Source: Pseudomonadota bacterium (GTDB lineage: Bacteria > Pseudomonadota > Alphaproteobacteria > Acetobacterales > Acetobacteraceae). From it: a DNA stretch of 5,670 nt. Shown piece after piece: positions 1-5,398 of this stretch. Location: positions 1-5,670 of the forward strand of contig JAKBCX010000125.1 in NCBI GenBank assembly GCA_021807465.1, written 5' to 3'. The notes under the pieces are model-generated. The model made no database searches, had not been told where the DNA came from, and was given only the letters and a program-made list of their open reading frames with translations. The position numbers and the translations under genes are program-made. How positions within the stretch are numbered: position 1 is the first letter of the stretch; every line of letters starts with the position of its first letter.

Positions 1-901
1 GGGCCTTGCGGGCTTCCAGGAAGGCGGATGCGGCGGCGTGGTCGCGCGGGTCGTAATCGGTTTCGTCCAGCTTGCGCAGGCGAAGCAGGGAGCCATCGTG
101 CTGGCGGACCACTTCCACCGCGCCGGGCTGGTAATCGGCGGTGATTTCCTCGCGGCCTGCGATGACATCGAGAAAATTCACGGCCTCGTTGTGTTCGCGC
201 ACGTAATCGAAGCTCTTGGTGGAGCCTTGGTGGTTGTTGAAGGTGACGCAGGGGGAAATGACGTCGATAAAGGCGGCGCCCTTATGGGTGAGAGCGGCTT
301 TGATGAGGGGGACGAGCTGGGCCTTGTCGCCCGAGAAGCTGCGCGCGACGAAGCTGGCGCCGAGCTGCAAGGCCATGCCGACGAGGTCTATGGCTTCGTC
401 CTTATTGGTGGCGCCGCCTTTGCTTTTGGCGCCTTTGTCTGACGTGGCGGAGAACTGGCCCTTGGTAAGGCCGTACACGCCGTTATTTTCCACGATATAG
501 GTCATGTTCACGCCGCGCCGCATGGCGTGGGCGAACTGGCCGAGGCCGATGGAGGCGGAATCGCCATCGCCGGAAACGCCAAGATAGATGAGATCGCGAT
601 TGGCGAGGCTGGCGCCGGTGAGGACCGAGGGCATGCGGCCATGCACGGCGTTGAAGCCGTGGGAATTGCCAAGGAAATAGGTGGGGGTTTTGGAAGAGCA
701 GCCGATGCCCGAGAGCTTGGCGATGCGGTGCGGGGGGAGGTCCAGCTCGAAACAGGCGCGGACGATGGCGGCGGAGATGGAATCGTGCCCGCAGCCGGCG
801 CAGAGGGTGGAGATGGCGCCTTCGTAATCGCGCCTGGTGTAGCCGAGCGCGTTGCAGGTGAGCGAGGGGTGGTGGAACTTGGGTTTGGGGAGGAAGCTCA
901 T
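1..901 (-). CDS. korB: 2-oxoacid:ferredoxin oxidoreductase, beta (thiamine diphosphate) subunit KorB, 3' end cut by window
   Basis: This is the ThDP-binding subunit that decarboxylates the 2-oxoacid and passes electrons to an iron-sulfur cluster. My own translation from ATG 901-899 stays open for 300 codons to the window edge; relatives are roughly 340 residues, so the C-terminus is missing. Visible motifs are CAGCGH at residues 34-39, IGCSSKTP at 66-73, the ThDP/Mg motif GDGDSASIG at 111-119, and VENNGVYGLTKGQ at 137-149. Cys34, Cys37, Cys68 and Cys218 have almost the same spacing as the four cluster ligands of the Sulfolobus enzyme (12, 15, 46, 197, from memory), so the [4Fe-4S] site looks intact. 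Lys71 and Leu145 favour the 2-oxoglutarate class over pyruvate (inference). The start overlaps the korA stop as ATGA, and AGGAG at 908-912 lies 6 nt upstream. The protein is cytoplasmic. The family is very sure; the exact substrate is less so. Confidence 0.95.
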   Translation of the reverse strand, partial: MSFLPKPKFHHPSLTCNALGYTRRDYEGAISTLCAGCGHDSISAAIVRACFELDLPPHRIAKLSGIGCSSKTPTYFLGNSHGFNAVHGRMPSVLTGASLANRDLIYLGVSGDGDSASIGLGQFAHAMRRGVNMTYIVENNGVYGLTKGQFSATSDKGAKSKGGATNKDEAIDLVGMALQLGASFVARSFSGDKAQLVPLIKAALTHKGAAFIDVISPCVTFNNHQGSTKSFDYVREHNEAVNFLDVIAGREEITADYQPGAVEVVRQHDGSLLRLRKLDETDYDPRDHAAASAFLEARKA

Positions 902-2754
902 AGGGCGCTCCTGAAGAGATTCTGGGCGGCGGGCAGAAAAGCCGCGATTTTTTCGATGATTTTGGTGGCGGTGATGGGCGAGCCGTCGAAATGCACGGCG
1001 CGTTTGAGTTTGGCCGGGCTCTCTTCAAGCTCGTTGATGAGCAGGGTGCGGAGCTGGCCGTCGCGGTTCTGCTCCACGACGAAGATTTCGTCATGCGCGG
1101 CGATGAAGTTGCGAACGTCATCGTTGAAGGGGAAGGCGCGGACGCGGAGCAGATCGAGATCAATGTTGTGGCGGGCGAGGATTTGCTGCGCCTCGCGCAT
1201 GGCGGGGCTGGTGGAGCCGTAATAGATGGCGCCGATTTTTGTTGCGGTATCGGCGGATATGAGCTGCGGCGGCGGGACGAGGGTTTCGGCGGTGCGGAAT
1301 TTTTTCAGCAGGCGCTCCATGTTATCGACATAGGCCGTGCCGGATTCCGTGTATTTGGCGTAACGGTCTTTCGAGGTGCCGCGCGTGAAATAGGCGCCGC
1401 GCGTGGGGTGGGTGCCGGGATAGGTGCGGTAGGGGATGCCGTCGCCATCCACATCGAGATAGCGGCCGAAATCCGAGCCTGCTTCCAGCTCGGCTTCGGT
1501 CATCACCTTGCCGCGGTCCATGCGGCGCGTGTCATCCCAGGTGAGCGGGCGGCAGAGGCGTTCATTCATGCCGATATCGAGGTCGAGCATGACGAAGATG
1601 GGGGTTTGCAGGCGGTCGGCGAGGTCGAAGGCCTGGGCGGAGAAGAGGAAGCTCTCATGCGGGTCTTCGGGGAAGAGCAGCACATGCTTGGTGTCGCCAT
1701 GCGAGGCATAGGCGGCGGCGAGAATATCGCATTGCTGGGTGCGGGTGGGCATGCCGGTGGAGGGGCCTGCGCGCTGCACGTCGAACAGCACGGCGGGGAT
1801 TTCGGCGAAATAGGCGAGGCCGAGAAATTCCTGCATCAGCGAGATGCCGGGGCCGGAGGTGGCGGTGAAGGCGCGCGCGCCGTTCCAGCCCGCGCCGATG
1901 ACCATGCCGATGGAGGCGATTTCGTCCTCGGCCTGGACGATGGCGAAATTATTCTTGCCCGTTTCCTTATCCACCCGGTAGCGGGCGCAATATTTGGTGA
2001 AGGCTTCCACCAGCGAGGTGGAGGGGGTGATGGGATACCAGGCGGCGACGGTGGCACCCGCATATACGGCGCCGAGGGCGGCGGCGGTATTGCCGTCTAT
2101 GGTAATGCGGTCTCCCACCCGGTCTGACCGGCGGATGGTGAGGCCGATGGGGCAGTTGAGGTGGGTGAGCGCGTAGTCGCGGCCCATCTGCAAGGCGTGG
2201 AGATTGGGCGGGATGAGTTTTTCCTTGGCGCGGAATTGCTCTTTGATGAGGGTTTCGATGACCTCGATTTCGATATCGAGCAATGCCGCCAGGGCGCCAA
2301 CGTAGATGATGTTCTTGAAGAGCTGGCGCTGGCGCGGGTCGGCATATTCGCGGTTGCAAAGCTCGGTGAGCGGCATGCCGATGATGTTAATGTCATCGCG
2401 GAACTTGCCTTGCGGGATGGCGCGGGTGGAATCGTAGAAGAGATAGCCGCCGGGGACGATGGAGGCTATGTCCTGGTCCCAGGTTTGGGGGTTCATCGCC
2501 ACCATTAAATCGGTGCCGTCGCGTGCGCCTAAATGGCCTGCTTCCGACACGCGGATTTCATACCATGTGGGCAGGCCCTGGATGTTGCTGGGGAAGATGT
2601 TGCGCGTGGCGACGGGTACGCCCATGCGGATGATGGATTTGCCGAACAACTGATTGGCGCTGGCCGAGCCGGAGCCGTTGACGTTGGCGAATTTGATGAC
2701 GAAGTCGTTGATGGCGGTGATGGCTTCCGCCTCTTGTTTTACGATTTGCAGCAT
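898..2754 (-). CDS. korA: 2-oxoacid:acceptor oxidoreductase subunit alpha with N-terminal gamma domain (KorA)
   Basis: This 618-residue subunit pairs with KorB in CoA-dependent oxidative decarboxylation of a 2-oxoacid. Residues 1 to about 195 form the gamma (CoA-contacting) domain; the alpha pyrimidine-binding domain follows from about 220. Its signatures are YPITPST at 240-246, QAEDEIASIG at 274-283, TSGPG at 299-303 and AGPSTGMPTRTQQ at 329-341. A C-terminal domain holds EIFVVEQNRDGQL at 556-568. Gamma-alpha fusion and this length are normal for bacterial KorA. I chose ATG 2754-2752, although the frame is open to 3060, because the longer version would add about 100 arginine/proline-rich residues lying wholly inside the upstream gene. 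The chosen start overlaps that gene by 16 nt, which suggests translational coupling; only a weak G-run (2759-2763) precedes it. The subunit contains no ferredoxin domain of its own. Family very sure; 2-oxoglutarate as substrate is inferred from KorB. Confidence 0.96.
   Translation of the reverse strand: MLQIVKQEAEAITAINDFVIKFANVNGSGSASANQLFGKSIIRMGVPVATRNIFPSNIQGLPTWYEIRVSEAGHLGARDGTDLMVAMNPQTWDQDIASIVPGGYLFYDSTRAIPQGKFRDDINIIGMPLTELCNREYADPRQRQLFKNIIYVGALAALLDIEIEVIETLIKEQFRAKEKLIPPNLHALQMGRDYALTHLNCPIGLTIRRSDRVGDRITIDGNTAAALGAVYAGATVAAWYPITPSTSLVEAFTKYCARYRVDKETGKNNFAIVQAEDEIASIGMVIGAGWNGARAFTATSGPGISLMQEFLGLAYFAEIPAVLFDVQRAGPSTGMPTRTQQCDILAAAYASHGDTKHVLLFPEDPHESFLFSAQAFDLADRLQTPIFVMLDLDIGMNERLCRPLTWDDTRRMDRGKVMTEAELEAGSDFGRYLDVDGDGIPYRTYPGTHPTRGAYFTRGTSKDRYAKYTESGTAYVDNMERLLKKFRTAETLVPPPQLISADTATKIGAIYYGSTSPAMREAQQILARHNIDLDLLRVRAFPFNDDVRNFIAAHDEIFVVEQNRDGQLRTLLINELEESPAKLKRAVHFDGSPITATKIIEKIAAFLPAAQNLFRSAL
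908..912 (-). promoter_or_regulatory. Ribosome binding site for korB
   Basis: AGGAG on the minus strand sits 6 nt before ATG 901 and inside the end of korA. It supports the ATGA-overlap start for korB and shows that korB can recruit ribosomes itself as well as by coupling. Confidence 0.75.
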
Positions 2755-4529
2755 GATGCCCCCGCTTTGGCGGTGGTGAGGAGAAAACGTTGCATGTCCC
2801 AGGCGCCGGTTGGGCAGCGCTCGGCGCACATGCCGCAATGCAGGCACACATCTTCGTCTTTGACCATGACGCGGCCGGTATGCAGCGGGCCGGAGACGTA
2901 GAGGTCTTGGGTGAGGTTTTGCGCGGGCGCGCTGAGGCGGGTGCGCAGGTCGGGTTCCTCGCCGTTCTCGACGAAGCTGATGCAATCCGTGGGGCAGATA
3001 TCGGTGCAGCCGTCGCATTCGATGCAGAGCTTGTCTGAGAAGACGGTTTGCACGTCGCAATTCAGGCAGCGTTCGGCCTCGGCCAAAGCGAGGGCGGGGT
3101 CGAAGCCCAGCTCGACCTCGGCCTTGATGTTGTTAAGGGTTATGGATTTCTCGGCATGGGGCACGGGGATGCGGCGGTCATCGGAAATCTCGTTGCCGTA
3201 GCTCCATTCATGAATGCCCATTTTCTGGCTGGTGAGGGTGACATCCGGCGGCGGCCGGTCGCGCAAGATGTCTTTGCCGTTGCAGAGAAGGTCGATGGAG
3301 ATGGCGGCCTGGTGGCCATGGGCGACGGCCCAGATGATGTTCTTGGGGCCGAAAGCGGCATCGCCGCCGAAGAAAACGCGCGGATGGGTGGAGCGGAAGC
3401 TGGTTTCGTCCACCAACGGCATGCCCCATTTGTCGAACTCGAGGCCGGTATCGCGCTCGATCCAGGGGAAGGCGTTTTCCTGGCCGACGGCGATGAGGAC
3501 ATCATCGCAGGGTATATGCACATCCGGCTCGCCCGCGGGGATGAGGCTGCGGCGGCCTTTGGCGTCGTACTCGGCTTTTACCTTTTCGAAGACCATGCCG
3601 GTGAGTTTGCCGTTTTCGTGAGTGAATGCCTTGGGCACGAGGAAATTGAGGATGGGAATATCCTCGTGCATCGCATCTTCTTTTTCCCAAGGGCTGGCTT
3701 TCATCTCCTGGAAGCCGGAGCGGACCACCACTTTTACGTCTTCGCCGCCCAGGCGGCGGGCGGAGCGGCAGCAATCCATGGCCGTGTTGCCGCCGCCGAG
3801 CACGATGACGCGCTTGCCGATGGAGGAGACGTGGCCGAAGGAGATGGAGGAGAGCCAGTCTATGCCAAGATGGATGTTGGCGGCGGCCTCCTGGCGGCCG
3901 GGAATTTCGAGGTCGCGCCCGCGCGGGGCGCCGGTGCCGATGAACACGGCATCAAAGCCATCATCCAGCACGGATTTGAGGCTGTTCACCCGCGCGCCGT
4001 AGCGGCGGATGATGCCGAGATTTTCGATATAGGCACATTCCTCGTCCAGCACGCTGTCCGGCAGGCGGAATTTGGGGATTTGCGTGCGCATCATGCCGCC
4101 GCCGGCGGCGTTATCGTCGAACAGGGTGATGTCGTAGCCCAGCGGAGCGAGATCGCGCGCCACGGTGAGCGAGGCGGGGCCGGCGCCGATGAGGGCGATG
4201 CGCTTGCCGTTTTTCTGCGCGGCTGGCTTGGGCAGGCGGGTTGTTATGTCGTCTTTATAATCGGCGGCAACGCGCTTTAGGCGGCAGATGGCGACGGGCT
4301 GTTCTTCCACGCGGCCGCGGCGGCAGGCGGGTTCGCAAGGGCGGTCGCACACACGGCCGAGAATGCCGGGGAAGACGTTGGACTGCCAGTTGAGCATATA
4401 GGCGTCGGTATAACGCCCGGCGGCGATGAGGCGGATATATTCGGGGACCGGCGTGTGGGCCGGGCAGGCATATTGGCAATCGACGACTTTATGGAAAAAG
4501 CCGGGGTCGCTGATGTTGGTTGGCTGCAA
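2739..4529 (-). CDS. GltD-like FAD/NAD(P)-dependent oxidoreductase with C-terminal 2x[4Fe-4S] ferredoxin domain (putative electron-transfer subunit of the Kor complex)
   Basis: This is a 596-residue cytoplasmic flavoprotein, counted from TTG 4529-4527. The N-terminal Fer4_20-type domain has Cys18, Cys22 (CPAHTPVPEY), Cys61, Cys65, Cys69 and Cys82. The FAD motif GAGPAS is at 115-120, the NAD(P)H motif GGGNTAM at 245-251, and the second FAD motif GGDAA at 388-392. A C-terminal ferredoxin part has two C-x2-C-x2-C-x3-CP sites (Cys502/505/508/512 and 562/565/568/572), preceded by a CxxC at 488-491. GltD and NfnB share the core but lack this tail, and no glutamate synthase large subunit is present, so it is not GltD proper. 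As first gene of the overlapping kor operon it probably moves electrons between KorAB and NAD(P), like KorC of Azoarcus evansii as I recall it. A longer in-frame form from TTG 4556 is possible but has a poor ribosome site. The architecture is clear; pyridine nucleotide preference and direction of flow are inferred. Confidence 0.92.
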   Translation of the reverse strand: MQPTNISDPGFFHKVVDCQYACPAHTPVPEYIRLIAAGRYTDAYMLNWQSNVFPGILGRVCDRPCEPACRRGRVEEQPVAICRLKRVAADYKDDITTRLPKPAAQKNGKRIALIGAGPASLTVARDLAPLGYDITLFDDNAAGGGMMRTQIPKFRLPDSVLDEECAYIENLGIIRRYGARVNSLKSVLDDGFDAVFIGTGAPRGRDLEIPGRQEAAANIHLGIDWLSSISFGHVSSIGKRVIVLGGGNTAMDCCRSARRLGGEDVKVVVRSGFQEMKASPWEKEDAMHEDIPILNFLVPKAFTHENGKLTGMVFEKVKAEYDAKGRRSLIPAGEPDVHIPCDDVLIAVGQENAFPWIERDTGLEFDKWGMPLVDETSFRSTHPRVFFGGDAAFGPKNIIWAVAHGHQAAISIDLLCNGKDILRDRPPPDVTLTSQKMGIHEWSYGNEISDDRRIPVPHAEKSITLNNIKAEVELGFDPALALAEAERCLNCDVQTVFSDKLCIECDGCTDICPTDCISFVENGEEPDLRTRLSAPAQNLTQDLYVSGPLHTGRVMVKDEDVCLHCGMCAERCPTGAWDMQRFLLTTAKAGASCCKS

Positions 4530-4537
4530 GCCATAGT

Positions 4538-4542
4538 CCTCC
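4538..4542 (-). promoter_or_regulatory. Ribosome binding site deciding the TTG start of the flavoprotein gene
   Basis: GGAGG on the minus strand is followed after 8 nt by TTG 4529-4527. The upstream in-frame TTG at 4556 has no comparable site at normal distance: an AGGAG at 4574-4578 lies 17 nt away. An ATG at 4534-4532 lies only 3 nt from GGAGG and is in a different frame, so it is unlikely to serve. This is why the shorter start was chosen. Confidence 0.65.
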
Positions 4543-4545
4543 GTG

Positions 4546-4564
4546 CAGCCCGTCAAGCGGGCTG
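4546..4564. repeat. Perfect 7-bp inverted repeat in the leader of the kor operon
   Basis: CAGCCCG (4546-4552) and CGGGCTG (4558-4564) are exact reverse complements around the loop TCAAG. In the minus-strand transcript the hairpin would end a few bases before the GGAGG site and would contain the alternative TTG start at 4556. No T-run follows in either direction, so it is not a standard terminator. A role in translation control or protein binding is possible but unproven. Confidence 0.5.
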
Positions 4565-4631
4565 GAACGGCGGCTCCTGCGGTGCATGCATTTGCCTGTA
4601 TTCAAGCTGCTAGCGGGGTGTTCTATTTATT

Positions 4632-4651
4632 GCAGCCCGGACGGCGGCTGC
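4632..4651. repeat. 6-bp inverted repeat (GCAGCC/GGCTGC, 8-nt loop)
   Basis: GCAGCC at 4632-4637 and GGCTGC at 4646-4651 are exact reverse complements around CGGACGGC. The repeat lies beside the AT-rich patch at 4621-4631 and shares the string CAGCCCG with the hairpin at 4546-4564. No U-tract follows, so it is more likely a chance GC-rich pairing or an operator-like dyad than a terminator. Confidence 0.35.
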
Positions 4652-4701
4652 GAGGAAAAACATAGGCGCAAAAGCCGTGACCGGGCAATGGGCGGAACGA
4701 A

Positions 4702-4716
4702 GGCGCGAAAAGCGCC
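4702..4716. repeat. 5-bp inverted repeat (GGCGC-GAAAA-GCGCC)
   Basis: A compact all-GC stem of five pairs encloses the loop GAAAA. It lies upstream of the putative rightward promoter, so it would not be in the DUF1285 transcript if that promoter is right. It is not followed by a T-run. Function unknown; it may be chance in such GC-rich sequence. Confidence 0.3.
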
Positions 4717-4748
4717 GCAGCCAGGAGGATTGCTGGGGTTTTCAAGGT

Positions 4749-4777
4749 TTGATTACCGTGGCGCGGGTACCTATATG
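4749..4777 (+). promoter_or_regulatory. Putative sigma-70-type promoter for the DUF1285-Nudix unit
   Basis: TTGATT (4749-4754) and TATATG (4772-4777) are separated by 17 nt and match the consensus at four of six positions each. A start near 4784 would leave a leader of about 60 nt before ATG 4847. It is the only well-spaced rightward pair I noticed between the genes, but both boxes are imperfect. Confidence 0.4.
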
Positions 4778-4835
4778 CTTAAGACAATGCAGATTTGACG
4801 GTAAGGAAGGCATGAGGTGACTGAGAGGGGGGAGC

Positions 4836-4840
4836 AGGAG
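4836..4840 (+). promoter_or_regulatory. Ribosome binding site for the DUF1285 gene
   Basis: AGGAG is followed after 6 nt by ATG 4847-4849, which favours that start. The alternative in-frame GTG at 4817 is preceded by AAGGAAGG (4803-4810) at 6 nt, a weaker but possible site that would add ten residues. Confidence 0.6.
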
Positions 4841-4846
4841 CGATTA

Positions 4847-5380
4847 ATGACTGCCCCGACATGCCGCGTGACGGATTGCGGCAGCTTGCCGTTTCTTATC
4901 AAGCGCGACGGAACTTGGTTGTATAAGGGCAGCCCGATTACCCGTAAGCCCATGGTATGCTTGTTCTCCACCATTTTGCAGCGTGATGTGGAGGGGCGTT
5001 ATTGGCTGGAGACACCCGCTGAACGCGGCACGATAGAGGTGGAGGACGCGCCCTTCGTGGCTGTGGAGCTGGATTGGAAGGGCCAGGGCAAGGAGCAGGT
5101 TTTGTGTTTCCGCACTAATGTGGACCAATGCGTGGTGGCGGGGCCGGAACACCCGATCCGCGTGGCGCATGATTTGCTGAGTTGCGAGCCGACGCCTTAT
5201 CTTCGTGTGCGTGATGGCAAAGGCAGATACCCGATTGAGGCGCGGATTAGCCGCGCGACCTATTACGAGCTGGTGGCGCTGGCCGAGCCGGGCTTTGTGC
5301 GCGGGCGCAAGGTGCTGGGCGTGTGGAGCGACGGGGCGTTTTTCTCGCTGGGTGATTTGCCCGCGGGGTGTTGCGATTAA
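4847..5380 (+). CDS. DUF1285 family protein of unknown function
   Basis: This is a 177-residue soluble protein with no signal peptide or membrane segment. It matches the DUF1285 family as I know it: an N-terminal IKRDGTWLYKGSPITRKPMV stretch (residues 18-37), LFSTILQRD at 39-47, RYWLETPAERG at 51-61, the hallmark EVEDAPFVAVEL at 64-75, FRTNVDQ...AGPEHPIRV across 88-105, and a C-terminal half ending in GVWSDGAFFSLG at 158-169. Structures of relatives exist, but to my knowledge no biochemical role is established; ligand binding or signalling has been suggested. A Nudix hydrolase gene follows after 18 nt, so the two are probably co-transcribed. In related genomes I recall the pair being followed by a CCA tRNA nucleotidyltransferase, which would lie beyond this window. 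Start choice rests on the AGGAG site; GTG 4817 is the alternative. The family is fairly sure; the function is not known. Confidence 0.88.
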   Translation: MTAPTCRVTDCGSLPFLIKRDGTWLYKGSPITRKPMVCLFSTILQRDVEGRYWLETPAERGTIEVEDAPFVAVELDWKGQGKEQVLCFRTNVDQCVVAGPEHPIRVAHDLLSCEPTPYLRVRDGKGRYPIEARISRATYYELVALAEPGFVRGRKVLGVWSDGAFFSLGDLPAGCCD

Positions 5381-5398
5381 CAGCAAAGGCGGGGCGGC

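Larger units (their letters stand above)
4530..4846. other. Divergent intergenic region between the kor operon and the DUF1285 gene
   Basis: This stretch of about 317 bases separates two units transcribed away from each other, so it must contain both promoters. It holds three short GC-rich hairpins, an AT-rich patch at 4621-4631 and a plausible rightward promoter near 4749-4777. For the leftward kor operon I found no convincing -35/-10 pair; the AT-rich patch is the only weak -10 candidate. An AGGAGG at 4724-4729 looks like a ribosome site but has no usable start codon at normal distance. I see no tRNA, recognisable riboswitch, insertion-sequence end or credible small gene. Confidence 0.7.

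Noticed and set aside
527..1222. Plus-strand open frame and a minus-strand frame (483-1163) across korB
   Set aside because: Both conflict with the true korB frame, which reads through this region with all family motifs. The minus-strand one is Arg/Pro/Ser-rich and out of frame.
991..2127. 378-codon open frame on the plus strand opposite korA
   Set aside because: Antisense shadow of korA with low-complexity Gly/Ala/Glu-rich translation and no known motif.
2755..3060. N-terminal extension of korA to position 3060
   Set aside because: The extra 102 residues are Arg/Pro/His-rich out-of-frame readings of the flavoprotein's ferredoxin domain, and KorA homologues begin near the chosen ATG.
3048..4280. 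410-codon open frame on the plus strand opposite the flavoprotein gene
   Set aside because: It is antisense to a gene with clear FAD, NAD(P) and ferredoxin motifs. Its Gly/Ala/Asp/Glu-rich translation has no recognisable domain and is what a GC-rich gene gives on its opposite strand.
2739..4529. Calling the flavoprotein glutamate synthase small subunit (gltD)
   Set aside because: There is no large glutamate synthase subunit nearby, the protein is longer than GltD by a ferredoxin tail, and it overlaps the kor genes.
4546..4564. Rho-independent terminator at the 7-bp hairpin
   Set aside because: No T-run follows on either strand, and it lies between two divergent genes where no transcript needs to end.
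4520..4798. 92-codon plus-strand frame across the intergenic region
   Set aside because: It starts with TTG inside the antisense of the flavoprotein start, has no ribosome site that I see, and its composition resembles no known protein.
4775..4798. Seven-residue mini reading frame after the putative promoter, and a two-codon ATG-AGG-TGA at 4812-4820
   Set aside because: Both lack a properly spaced ribosome site and are short enough to occur by chance; a leader-peptide role cannot be supported.
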